Positions 53,328 through 63,674 of a DNA stretch of 64,000 nt are shown here, piece after piece. This stretch comes from Hemileia vastatrix (Eukaryota > Basidiomycota > Pucciniomycetes > Pucciniales > Zaghouaniaceae): NCBI GenBank assembly GCA_030280995.1, contig JASXTE010000010.1, positions 27,272,823-27,336,822 on the forward strand, read 5' to 3'. Position 1 is the stretch's first letter, and each line of letters begins with the position of its first letter. A program made the translations under genes and the position numbers. The notes under the pieces are model-generated. The model searched no databases. It saw nothing but the letters and a program-made list of their open reading frames with translations, and was not told the origin of the DNA.

Positions 53328-53349
53328 TCGAACCCCACGTTGGGCACCA
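53328..53349 (-). other. Primer-binding site, tRNA-Lys type, element E
   Basis: Plus-strand TCGAACCCCACGTTGGGCACCA corresponds to the 3' 22 nt of a tRNA-Lys, from the T loop to CCA. It lies two bases from the LTR. The site is intact, unlike that of B. Confidence 0.85.
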
Positions 53350-53351
53350 AC

Positions 53352-54457
53352 TATGGTAAGGTAAACTCTTACAGTTGCCTTGCTGTAAGCAGAATCCGGA
53401 GGAGATATGTGGATTTAGCTGAAAACCCCGTCCTTTCAATAAAAATAACAAAATGGGAATTCTAAATCACTAAGCTAACCAGTCTACTTGGATCTGATTG
53501 ATAAAAATAATGAAACTCTAAAATAATTAACGCTTATTGAGATTTAAATAAAAGTGGCTGTTGAGAAAAGAAATTCTGATAACAACAATTAAGGTGTACC
53601 AGTGAAAGATCTGAAAAGATTGACTTTTATGTTTTTATAATAATTTAAATTTTTATGAGACAGCAATAATCAAGTCCCAGTGATGAAGACCTTTCTAAAG
53701 ATACCCTGTATGAAGTGTGATTTAAATTGTTGAGTAGTATTTCTAAAATGTTATATATAAAATATAAAGTTATAAGGGTATTACAATTTATTTAATTTGT
53801 TGAGTAATAAAAAATGAGACTGTGGTGGTCAATGATTAAGCTGTATGTTGTGTCCCCCTCAATTTCGAGTTTGAGAGGCTCTTAAGTATACCTAGTCACG
53901 TGCCTAAGTTTTCCCCTCCAGAGCTCTCCCAGAGTCAATCCGGAGCCCGTACGGAGTCCGTATGGAGTCGAAGCGGAGTCCATCCGGACTTCCGGACTTA
54001 ATTAGAACCTTAAAAACTATAATAAAGAATCTAGAAAAATTACACATGATAGAGCTACTTCCCCTTTATATTCCAAACTAATTTTCGTAGTCTGCGCAGC
54101 TCTAATTACCCCGTGAAAATTCATCAAAGTTAAGTATTTTCTGAAAACGTAAATATTTCTATAAAACTTTAAAATTCATTTAAAAATATAAGAAAAATAG
54201 TAAAAATTCTGGGAAAATTTCCCAAAGTTCTTGAGTGACTCGACTTGATACTTATAAATTCTTCAGACCGTAAAAATAAGTTTTCTCCGTAAAATAAATT
54301 GTTTTCGCGTAGGCATTTGTTTTTAACCAAATTTCTTTATATTTAAGACTCAAATAAATTTAATAAAACCCTTTTATAAAATAATAACGCCAATCTTGCA
54401 CGCCGTAATAACTCCATTTAGGTACTTAGGTGCCATACTAAACTTTAGGCTACCACA
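53352..54457 (-). repeat. Element E 5' LTR (1106 bp)
   Basis: TATGGTAAGG to GGCTACCACA, followed by the ACGT duplication. CGG/CCG cluster at about 53938-53996. It is very similar to the 3' LTR. Confidence 0.93.
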
Positions 54458-54461
54458 ACGT

Positions 54462-54839
54462 TTATACAGGCCTTTGTCCCGGCAACACTATATTTACACC
54501 AGCCTTTTTTTCCTGCTGCCACATTAACACTGGCCATTGTCCCAGAATCATTATCAGTCAACTTTTTAGTTAGACCATTTCCTCCATCTCACAATCATCA
54601 TTCTATTGGGCCTTTTCCCCCCCATTAATCTTATTATTAAATTTATTATTTCATTGCCCATATTTTCCATCTTATTTATCTTAACTAAATTATTTAACAT
54701 AAAATCTAATAATTCTTTCATACAAGGCAAAACCTCTCTATCATTGGCCATTCTTCTGCCAAAAACATCCACTATATAGCAACCTCAGGTTGGGGCATAC
54801 CCTTCCACCAATGTAACATTCTCATCTCATTTTTAATTC
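54462..54839. other. Right side of the split minisatellite and unassigned sequence
   Basis: 54462-54560 continues the ACCAGCC...TTGTCCC theme seen left of E. The rest to 54839 shows no gene or clear repeat. Confidence 0.55.
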
Positions 54840-55732
54840 ACTTTCAAACTAGCTATGCCTCTAGTGTCTCTCATCAACCAAAGAGAGCCTCATAGATGCA
54901 ACCAAAATGCTCCAGGTGGTTGGAAATAGAGCTAATTGAAGAGAGATTGGTTGCTTCCTCACTACCCCAGTATGTACCCTCCTTCATGACTCAGATTCAT
55001 TAACATGTCTTCAAAGATTAGCTCTCAGAACACCCAAGACCTAGATCCAACTACTATCTATCCACCCAAGTAACATTATAGCTAAACTAGACAGAATCCT
55101 CATTTCACAACCCTCCCTCAAGGCCCATCACCACCAGCTTGACAACCCTTCCTCCTTTTCCCTTGATAATCTAAACACAAGATGTTCATACCAAATCCCC
55201 ATTGACCCCTCCACTCTTCAGTAGCAACATATTGACTTATAAAAATTTTGCAAAAAGAGAAGTATTCTCCTCTACTTCTTCCTCCCCTCTTTCATCATAT
55301 TTCATCTACACTTATGGTTCAAAGTTCTCTTCAGGTCCTTTTGCTGTGGTATTTTACCTCAGTCTCACTTTTTCATATGTTACCCAATAGGGAGACACAT
55401 TAGCAAATATGGTTTGTAAAGCTGAATTTATTGGCATTTTACTAGGGCTGGTTCCAATTATTTCTCTCTAATCCCTTTCACCCCCACCTAGAATCTCTCA
55501 CCCTACTGGTTGAAAGCCAGGCTACAATCAAATTCCTTTTGCCTCCCCTCCTCTCCCCATCCACATCCAACATATTCACCCTCCACTTTATTTTCCTCAA
55601 AATATCTCATCTTAAAAGTGTCAACCCTTCCATTTCTATCTCCCTTCAGTGATTCCCTGGACAATCTGGAATCCCAGATAATATAATGGAGGACACACTA
55701 GCCAATAGTTCTCACCCCCTAGCCTTACTTTC
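54840..55732 (+). pseudogene. Fossil of non-LTR retrotransposon C-terminal RNase H
   Basis: Across several frames and stops the plus strand reads YTYGSKFSSGPFAVVFY, GDTLANMVCKAEFIGILLGL, LLVESQATIKFLLPPL and FPGQSGIPDNIMEDTLANS. This is the motif series of RNase H in LINE-type elements (TDGSK..G, AE..gi..L, DSQa.i, W.PGH.gi.GNe.AD.lA), with TGA in place of the Trp. The weaker upstream part (54985-55200) could be the RT-RNase H linker. Old and non-functional. It ends where solo LTR 2 is inserted. Confidence 0.6.
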
Positions 55733-56869
55733 TGTCAGCCAGGCTATTCCAGGAGTCCAGTAAATGATATATAAATTATAAAACCTTAAAGAATGGGTAA
55801 GACTTGTATTTAATGAATATAACTTAATATTTTATTGCACAATGAAATTATATAAGAATTTTATTATATACAAATGTTACATTAAATTTATTGGTTATAT
55901 ATATTTTTATATACAATTAAATTGAGCATAATATAATATATTCTACAAATAATGGCGCATTTTTATGTATTTAATAATTATAAATTTATATTTAATTAAT
56001 TAAAAAACATATATTATAATTACAAGTGTAAATTTGATTTATAATATATTTAAATTAATTACTTAAATTTATATATTAAATAATACCTCTCATATGATAC
56101 TAAACAATAATTAAGGACGCTTCTTTTGACCCTTAATTGTGTTAGAAAAAACAAATAAATTAATTTGGACTAAATTGAGATTAATTGCTTGTTTTGTTGC
56201 GTCAAATTATTTTTTGTTTCACTTAAAATGTCCTCTAATCAGAATGTACCATCTGTTGGGATTTATATTTCTCATAGTTCCTATGTTTCCAATCTTGTTT
56301 AGTTATTCACTATTGTCACTTACTGATTTGGGGATTAATGGCGGGGAAATTGGATTCTTAATTGGGCTTTTAATTATTTGTTTCATGTTTTTCTCTATAG
56401 TGTTATGTTTCATTTACTCTTTTGATATGTTTGTTTTATTCCATTCTAATCATTGTATTTACAAATATAGTAGCGCTTCAGAGGACCCATTGCCTATAAA
56501 AGGGCCTTGGATAATCCCCTGTAGCCTTATCACTTATTATACACTCAACAAATTAAAAACTATTTTACTACGTTTATATTTTTTTTTATTAGTAATACAA
56601 TTCTAATTAAAAGTCTATATAACAAATTAAAGGTTGCCTTAAGTCTGATAGTAACTATATTGTTTGCCGCGCAGAACTCTTACTTAAATAATAATAATAT
56701 TTATAAAACCAATTTGTTGTCTCTTCTCAGCTCACTCATCGTTGCCTTCTCTAAATAAATTAAATAATTTTATTAAATTTTATTTCTTTTATTATCCATA
56801 CTCCTTTCCTCCTTCTCCTCCTCTCATTTCTTCCCTCTTTTCTTATCTCTTCTAGACAACTGACCGACA
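55733..56869 (+). repeat. Solo chromovirus LTR 2
   Basis: TGTCAGCCAGG to TGACCGACA, 1137 bp, with a perfect CTTTC duplication (55728-55732 and 56870-56874). Closest to the LTRs of D, but in the opposite orientation. The 155-codon hydrophobic ORF within it is treated as chance. Confidence 0.93.
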
Positions 56870-56874
56870 CTTTC

Positions 56875-57736
56875 CATCTCTTCTGCTCTGTTTTCTCCCC
56901 TTCCTCCATCTTCCACATCACTCAAAACACTTTTTAAACTATACTATAAATCTCTCCTTGCTTCCCCTAGCTCTGACTCCCTCCAAAAGCTAAGAGGCAG
57001 GTTTTCTCTGCTTGTCATTTTCTATCAACTACCCATGCTCACACACACTCATGCAACTGATTTTTCACAGTTCTAATCTGGATATTTTCCCCTTAAAAAC
57101 TACTTATTCCATTTCAAGATAGTTGACTCCCAACATTGCCCCATGTTTGCCTCCAAAAGTAAAGACAAACCCATGAATTTGTTGCTCTTTTTTTCTGATC
57201 ACACAGACATCAGAACCACACATATCCAAGCTGCTAATCACCACAAAGTCCCACTTAAAACTTCTTCCATTCTCTCTCCCTGACCAATTATCTTGGAGTT
57301 TGAAAATTACTTATTAAACACAAAACAATTCACCAACAACTTTCCTCTTTTTAGTTAACCAATTTTATTTCTTAATCCCTGTTTTCTCCTTATTTTTCTG
57401 TCACCTCCTATGTAAATATATTTGAATGTCATATTCCTTCTTTACCCTTTTTGAGTGAGATTGTAAAAAAATTAAGAAAAAAACTTGGTGTTGTGAAGAT
57501 TAATGTGAATCTATACTTCTCTTTTACTAAAAGGTAAAAATATTTAGGCCTCTAATTACATATAAAAAGCTGATATATTAATTAGGATGGTTAAATCATC
57601 TCTTAAGCTGTAATGATTAAATGATTGAAAAACTCCATTATCAAAAACAAAATTTGGCACTTCCTGTTGAGATTTAACACTCTACTCAGTTTCTTCAACC
57701 TAGTTTCTCCTTTTATAAGTTTCCATCCACTTTATA
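56875..57736. other. Upstream region of copia element F
   Basis: Pyrimidine-rich then AT-rich sequence with no gene. TTGGCACTTCCTGTTGAG near 57654 could be a primer-binding site, but no 5' LTR resembling the sequence at 62582 was found, so the left end of F is unresolved. Confidence 0.5.
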
Positions 57737-60262
57737 ATGAGTCTATCTGACTTCAAACCATTTCGACTCCGTAAAAAAAAGGCTGCTGGATATATTACCC
57801 AATTCATGAACTCTTATCATCTGCAAGTCTTTGTTACTGCTGAAAATAAAAACGAACCTCATAAGCTCTGGAAAAAACTAGCCGACCATTATAAATCATC
57901 CAGAAAAACTAACCAAATGCGCGTTTTCCAGAAGTTTGCTCTAGTTACCTACCCTGGAGATATCCCAAGATATATCGAATTAATTAAAACTATCAAATCT
58001 GAATTAGGGGCTGTAAAAATCAAACTCAAGGAACACCTGCTTGCCTCATACTTTTTATATCAACTGCCAAATGAGTTTAACTCTCTTCGGGAATCACTAC
58101 TTCATAATGCTCAAGCCAGAAAAGAATCAATCACCATTGAAAATCTCATCCAAGCTCTTGATAATTATATTCTCAAAAATACCATCAACCAAACAGAACA
58201 ACCCAAGGCATTCAAAGTCTCAGGTAAAAAACCTTACAAAATCTGCACTGGAGGAAAACACAACCCCAAAACTAAACATGACGAAAAAGATTGTTTTCAA
58301 CTCCACCCTCATTTACGTACCAAGAAAGCAGAAACCGCTAAAGCCAATGTCGCAATTGATCTTTCTCAGGTTCAACCATCTATCCCCAGATTCCTATCTA
58401 CATTCACAAACCCCATCGAGGACACCTATATTTTAGACAGTGGAGCAACTAAGCATATGTTCAATTCCATGGAACATTTCTGCTCTCTCAACAATGTTCA
58501 ATCAACAATCGCATTTGGTGATGACTCCACAGCTCCATCCAAAGGAAGCGGCTCTGTCATTCTAGCCTCAGACAACCAACAAATGATACTCGACAACTGT
58601 CTCTTTGTTCCTTCACTAAAAATCAACCTTATCAGTCTAGGCGCTTTAAGAAAGAAACATAGTAGTATGGAGCTCACCATCACTGGGGATTCATTCCTCC
58701 TCACCACTAAATCTGGATTCAGAGTAGTAGGAGATTTTGTGGATGATTTATTCGTACTCAAAAATGTATTCACTGGTAAGTCTCCTCCTACTAATGTTTC
58801 TCTTCTTTCAGTAGCTAACAGCTCTGCCATTTGGCATAACAGACTAGGTCACCCCGGAAAAGCTGTCATGGATCATTTAAGAAAACACCACTATATTAGA
58901 CCCTCAGACTCACTTGATCCCTTTTTCGAGAGCTGTGTTGATGCCAAACATCATGCCCTTCCTTTTCCTGGAACTTTACCCAAAGCAACACGACCCCTGG
59001 AATACATTCATTCTGATTTGGGCAAAAAAATATTCCCCCCTTCCTTAGGAGGATGTCTATACTATTTTCAATTAACAGATTTTTATACCTCCTATCGCTT
59101 TATCTATATTTTAAAAAATAAAAATGATACCTTCTCTACATTTCTACACTTTAAGAAAACCATTGAACTAGCGCTTAACACAAAAATCTGTAACCTAGTA
59201 AATGATGGTGGTGGAGAATACTGTAATAAAGAGTTTAAAGATTATTTATATAAAGAGGGAATACAAATGCATATCACTGCACCCTATACTCCAAAACAAA
59301 ACACAGTTGCCGAAAGAGCTAACAGGACCACGACAGAAAAGGCCAAAGCCCTCTTATTTCAGGCCAACCTTCCTCCAGAACTCTGGGCCGAAGCTGTCAC
59401 TACAGCAGTTTACCTTTACAACAGGACTCCAACCAAAAGTCAACAAATGATCTCACCTTATGAAAAATTATTCGGTTCCCCACCTAAACTTACCCATCTT
59501 CGAACTTTTGGTTGTAGCGCATACTCATTAATTCCAAAGAAACTAAGAAAAGGAAAATTTAATTCTTCAGCTCGGCATTTAATACTAGTTGGGTATGATG
59601 AAAAATTGAGTTCCTATAGATTACTAGATCCAACCAATCACTCCATCTCTTACTCTCATGACGTTGTATTCAATGAAGAAAGCTTTCCTTACCTAAAGCT
59701 GAGACAGGCTCAGTTAACTGAGAATATTGTTCCTTTTCCAACGCTGAGAGAAGAGAGTATGGACACTAATCTCACTGACTCACAGATTTCCCCGAGTGAA
59801 TCAGAAGAAAATTCAAATTTACCTTTTTCTGCGTCACCTGAACCAGACTCTTCAATCTCAGTTTCAGATTCTTCTGAATCAAATGACCTTGAAGATGAAG
59901 AAGTACAAGGCTTAATTGGTCCTAAAACTATTCCAGTATCTAAACGGTTTACCTACGTCCCAATTGACCAACCCCCACCAAAAGAAATCAACTCCGATAT
60001 AAATCCCAATAACATCCTTAATCATCCACGACAAAGACAACCACCTAATCAACTTCTTCATATTAACTCTCTCCCATTAGCATCCAAAGTACCTATACCT
60101 CCTACTTACCAACAAGCAGTGTCTGGAGAAAATGCAGATGCTTGGTCAGAAGCTATCACAGCTGAACTAGACAACATGGCCAAACATCAAGTCTGGGATA
60201 TTGTGGAGAAACCCAATGATGGAAAAGCTATTGGTAACAAATGGGTATTCACTGTAAAATAA
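57737..60262 (+). CDS. Element F Gag, protease, integrase and start of RT
   Basis: 841 codons. Gag of the copia type (residues 1-160, with LWKKLADHYKSS and FLYQLPNEFNSLRESLL), shorter at the N-terminus than usual, so the start may be internal. The knuckle is atypical (C170, H175, H181 and C186 in CTGGKHNPKTKHDEKDC). Protease YILDSGATKHMF, with the Asp at 234. Gag-pre-integrase IWHNRLGHPGK. Integrase core: HSDLGKK, VNDGGGEYCNKEF and AERANRTTTEK carry D, D and E. RT begins ADAWSEAITAELDNM and is cut by TAA at 60260-60262 after NKWVFTVK, where elements of this type continue. Confidence 0.92.
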   Translation: MSLSDFKPFRLRKKKAAGYITQFMNSYHLQVFVTAENKNEPHKLWKKLADHYKSSRKTNQMRVFQKFALVTYPGDIPRYIELIKTIKSELGAVKIKLKEHLLASYFLYQLPNEFNSLRESLLHNAQARKESITIENLIQALDNYILKNTINQTEQPKAFKVSGKKPYKICTGGKHNPKTKHDEKDCFQLHPHLRTKKAETAKANVAIDLSQVQPSIPRFLSTFTNPIEDTYILDSGATKHMFNSMEHFCSLNNVQSTIAFGDDSTAPSKGSGSVILASDNQQMILDNCLFVPSLKINLISLGALRKKHSSMELTITGDSFLLTTKSGFRVVGDFVDDLFVLKNVFTGKSPPTNVSLLSVANSSAIWHNRLGHPGKAVMDHLRKHHYIRPSDSLDPFFESCVDAKHHALPFPGTLPKATRPLEYIHSDLGKKIFPPSLGGCLYYFQLTDFYTSYRFIYILKNKNDTFSTFLHFKKTIELALNTKICNLVNDGGGEYCNKEFKDYLYKEGIQMHITAPYTPKQNTVAERANRTTTEKAKALLFQANLPPELWAEAVTTAVYLYNRTPTKSQQMISPYEKLFGSPPKLTHLRTFGCSAYSLIPKKLRKGKFNSSARHLILVGYDEKLSSYRLLDPTNHSISYSHDVVFNEESFPYLKLRQAQLTENIVPFPTLREESMDTNLTDSQISPSESEENSNLPFSASPEPDSSISVSDSSESNDLEDEEVQGLIGPKTIPVSKRFTYVPIDQPPPKEINSDINPNNILNHPRQRQPPNQLLHINSLPLASKVPIPPTYQQAVSGENADAWSEAITAELDNMAKHQVWDIVEKPNDGKAIGNKWVFTVK

Positions 60263-61701
60263 AATGAATCAGGAGGCATCTCAAAGTTTAAAGCCCAACT
60301 ATGCGCTCAGGGGTTCCACCAAAAAGAAGGAATTGATTACTTTAAAACCTTTTTCCCCACCGGCCGGCTTACCACCTTCAGGACCCTTCTTGCACTTGCG
60401 GCTCAACACCACTATGAGATGGAACACATGGATGTAAAGGGAGAATTTCTTCATGGTTCTCTCAAAGAATATGTTTACATGAAAATACCTCCTGGTGTGA
60501 ATGTTACCGAAAAACTCAACAATCCTGTCCTTAAACTCAAGCGCTCCATCTATGGTCTTAAACAATCACCTTGCTGTTGGTCAAAAGAAATCAAGAATTT
60601 TTTCAATCTATAAATCTATCTCCATCTCCAGCAGATCCCTGCCTATTCACCTTGATAGACAAGGAAAAGCCTCTCTTTGTTTACCTACATGTGGACGACT
60701 TAGCAGTTTTTGGTAAAGACTTATCTGTGTTCAAACTTCAAATTAAGGCTAGACTCAATATGGAATTTTTAGGGCCTCTTAAATATTTCCTGGGAATGAA
60801 GATTGATAACGATTCATCAACAAATACTGTTCAATTGTCACAGCCAACTTATATATCTAACCTCTTGACCAAATACAACATGGCGTCCTGCAAAACTGTT
60901 GTCACTCCTCTATTACCACACTGCCAGTTACTCCCTGCCACTCCAATTGAAATAGAACATTTCAATAACTTGAAGATCAATTACAGAAGCGCTGTTGGGT
61001 CCCTGAACTATCTGGTCCAATGTTCTCGACCATATCTGGTATTTGCTGTCAGTCAACTATCCCAATACCTAGAAAACCCTGGGATTGCTCACTGGATAGC
61101 CTACAAACATATTCTTCGGTAACTGGCAGGTACAGTCCATTTAGCGTTAAGATTCTCAAAAAATCCAACAATTCAGCAACCTCTTGAACATCATTCTTGG
61201 TCACTTCCTGTTGGTTATGCTGACGCAGATTGGGCAGGATGTCCCAGTACTAGACGATCTACAACAGGGTATCTTTTCTTTCTCAATGGTGGTGCTATCT
61301 CCTGACAAGCAAAGAAACAACACACGGTTTCCCTATCATCATCAGAGGCGGAATAAAGATCATGTACTTCAGCTGGACAAGAGGCAATCTGGCTTATCTC
61401 CCTCCTCGAATCACTAAATTATACTATCTCTCTCCCTATCACTATATTTGGCGACAATCAAGGAGCAATTTCACTTTCACAAAACCCCATATTTCAAGCA
61501 TGAACCAAGCATATTGAAGTAAAGTACCACTGGATTTTCAAACAAGTCCTGACTGGAAAAATCAATATACCATACACTCCTACTACTTCCATGCTAGCTG
61601 ATTGTCTCACAAAGGCAACTCCTGGAAAGGTGCTCTCATCTTTTCTCAGGTCTTGTGGTCTACTGCCTGCAGTCTCCCAAGACAGGAGGGTATTAGAATA
61701 A
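60263..61701 (+). pseudogene. Element F RT and RNase H, broken
   Basis: Continues in frame after the TAA (FKAQLCAQGFHQKEGIDYF, MDVKGEFLHG, KLKRSIYGLKQSP). It shifts frame in a T run near 60600, then reads ADPCLFTLIDKEKPLFVYLH, VDDLAVFG, FLGPLKYFLGMKI and YRSAVGSLNYLV. The RT box is HVDD rather than YVDD. After a stop near 61120, RNase H is recognisable: GYADADWAGCPSTRRSTTGY, VSLSSSEAE, IFGDNQGAISLSQNPIF and ADCLTKAT. At least three further stops. Ends at TAA 61699-61701. Confidence 0.88.
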
Positions 61702-62110
61702 AAGACTCGACTTTACACACGTAATCTATTACCTCTTCATGATAGCATAATCAGAATGTCATTTACTAGACTCAGTCATATTAATCAGCATCTCACCATT
61801 ACTCTATCACATTACATCACGTACTTGATTCTGTCTTACTACTTAGTCTCCTAGATATAATTGCATTTTTTCGTGTATCTACACCTCCTTTAATTACTCT
61901 ACATCTGTATTTACACTTCTTTCATCATACAAGTTACATTTGTACCTATACTTACCTGCAGCTGTAAACAGTCCAGTAATGAGATAAAAAGGACCAGTTC
62001 TTAGTCCAGTATTCCTCAGTTAACTGTTTTCTGCTGCAGGCAATGTTGCCTTCCCTCCTTCACTTATTTATCCTTTTTACTACTGTTAACATTAGATTGA
62101 TTTACCTTTA

Positions 62111-62403
62111 GGTGACTAGAGTTGATTCCTTGAGCTAATTCGCACTATTTCTTACTTGGAATTCTGCATTTCCCTAAAAGGTACCTATACTTTTATACTA
62201 CTACTTATTTTTCTCTTAATGATACTTCACGTGAAATACTCAGTTAACTGGTTTCTGCTGCAGGTGACTAGAGTTTATTCCTTGAGCTAATTCGCGCTAT
62301 TGCTTACTTGGAATTCTGCATTTCCCTAAAAGGTGACTAGAGTTGATTCCTTGAGCTAATTTGCGCTATTGCTTACTTGGAATTCTGCATTTCCCTAAAA
62401 GGT
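62111..62403 (+). repeat. Three copies of a 70-bp repeat downstream of F
   Basis: GGTGACTAGAGTTGATTCCT...TTCCCTAAAA at 62111-62182, 62263-62331 and 62332-62403, the last two in tandem. A block, CAGTTAACTG.TTTCTGCTGCAGG, precedes the second copy and also occurs near 62019. Non-coding. Confidence 0.85.
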
Positions 62404-62570
62404 GTCCTACCTTACAGCAACCTACTGTTACAATCGTGAGTAGGTTGGCTTAATCATCATTGCCCGCTATCAGAGATGTTTTAACTGACAAAATCTAATT
62501 ATTAAAATCATAATTCCATCCTTTTTTGCTTAATAAATCTGTTTTTCTAATTTTATTCACCACAAAATAT

Positions 62571-62700
62571 TAGGGGGGACTTGTTAGAAAATCAATACAC
62601 TACCAAATTTGTTTGTTACGCCACACGGGGTAACAGTTGCGTAACGGTTGTGTAACAAATACATTACAATTATTGTTGATTGCCAGGGGACATAAAGATT
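62571..62700 (+). repeat. Polypurine tract and start of 3' LTR of F
   Basis: TTAGGGGGGACT followed by TGTTAGAAAATCAATACA. The polypurine tract and TG start fit a copia 3' LTR. Its end is not evident; 62701-63040 is AT-rich with a TA run at 62882-62910. Confidence 0.6.
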
Positions 62701-63042
62701 GTTATGTATTTATTATGCAATTGTTACACAACTGTTACGAATGGTGTTGGAAGTGATATTTTTTGGTGATTTATTTTCAAAACTTTATTTATTAAGAATC
62801 AATTTTCACCTCATCATATTTCTTAAATTTGAGATTTTTAAATTTAGATTTCTTATAATTTTTATATTTATATACATATTCATATATATATATATATATG
62901 TATATATATGTATTGAGATGCTGCTTACTAGCACTTATTCTTAATTTTTCATTTTAATAGGTTCAAGTGTCACTGAACTTCAAGAATATATATGGGAGCA
63001 AGACTACCAGTAGCAAAGTAAGATGCATTGAAACATATGAAG

Positions 63043-63462
63043 TCTTTTAAGAGATGAATAAGATCTCGTAAGTTACAAGATCAGAGAGTTGGCGAGTGTT
63101 AATGAGCCAACCTATGGATGGTTGTAACAGGTTATTAAAAGCGGCGCAAATAGTCAGATATGGAAAGGTGGTTATTGATTGTAATGCGATAACGATCAAT
63201 GGGTGCATATTACTATGTAAAAATAAGACTCTAACCTTTTAATAGATGAATAAGATCTCGTAAGTTACAAGATCAGAAAGAGTTGGCGAGTGTTAATGAG
63301 CCAACCTAATGGATGTTAAATGTAAGTGTCTGGTGAAAGTGATAAAGCAGGATAGTGATCAAAGAATACCTATGGACGGTTGTAACAGGTTATTACAAGC
63401 GGCGCAAATAGTTAGATATGGAAAGTTGGTTATTGATTGTAATGCAATAACAATAAATGGAA
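63043..63462. repeat. Imperfect direct repeat, 155 and 218 bp
   Basis: GAGATGAATAAGATCTCGTA...TGTAATGCGATAACGATCAA at about 63050-63202 recurs at 63244-63462. The second copy has about 60 extra bases after GAGCCAACCTA. No coding function seen. It may be part of the LTR of F or G. Confidence 0.8.
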
Positions 63463-63539
63463 GCATCATTATCACATTAAGGGGATATATATATGTGTGT
63501 AATAATTTATCATCACTGTGTAACCTATTTCACTAACCT

Positions 63540-63674
63540 ATTACGCAAAAGAAATTTCTAGTATGTTATCAACATAGGTATCTATCTAATAGTATGGCTA
63601 TGCAGGCTGGTAGAGAGTAAATCAACCAGTATCTAAGTAATGAGTTAGGAAGCACAAGCAGTAGAAGTTTGACA
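63540..63674 (-). repeat. Start of element G 3' LTR
   Basis: The minus strand reads AAGGGAGAG (plus strand 63675-63683) followed by TGTCAAACTTC, a polypurine tract and LTR start. The coding frame stops about 30 bases inside the LTR. The far end of the LTR was not found; 63540 is only a nominal limit. Confidence 0.55.

Larger units (their letters stand above)
41104..54457 (-). mobile_element. Ty3/gypsy element E with two antisense Zn-cluster genes
   Basis: 13.35 kb, flanked by ACGT (41100-41103 and 54458-54461). Complete in plan: LTRs of 1103 and 1106 bp, tRNA-Lys primer site, gag with CCHC knuckle, protease, frameshift site, RT, RNase H, integrase, a 4.1-kb region with two opposite-strand genes, and a polypurine tract. 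Pol is closed by four TGA codons, each CGA in B. It is nearly identical to B in most shared regions, including non-coding ones, so the two separated recently or exchanged sequence. Confidence 0.94.
57737..62700 (+). mobile_element. Ty1/copia element F, incomplete
   Basis: Order gag, protease, integrase, RT, RNase H on the plus strand, with integrase before RT, defines Ty1/copia. It is followed by a non-coding region with three 70-bp repeats, a polypurine tract (AGGGGGGA at 62572-62579) and an LTR-like start TGTTAGAAAATC at 62582. RT/RNase H carries several stops. The LTR end and the 5' LTR were not found, so outer limits are approximate. Confidence 0.85.

Noticed and set aside
53328..53349. 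Possible tRNA gene
   Set aside because: Only the 3' 22 nt resemble tRNA-Lys; there is no D arm or anticodon arm, and the position next to the LTR makes it a primer-binding site.
54566..54772. 68-codon minus-strand ORF
   Set aside because: No motif, low complexity, in decayed repeat sequence; nothing supports expression.
62699..62944. 81-codon plus-strand ORF ending in an Ile/Tyr run
   Set aside because: It is the translation of a TA microsatellite in the copia LTR region.
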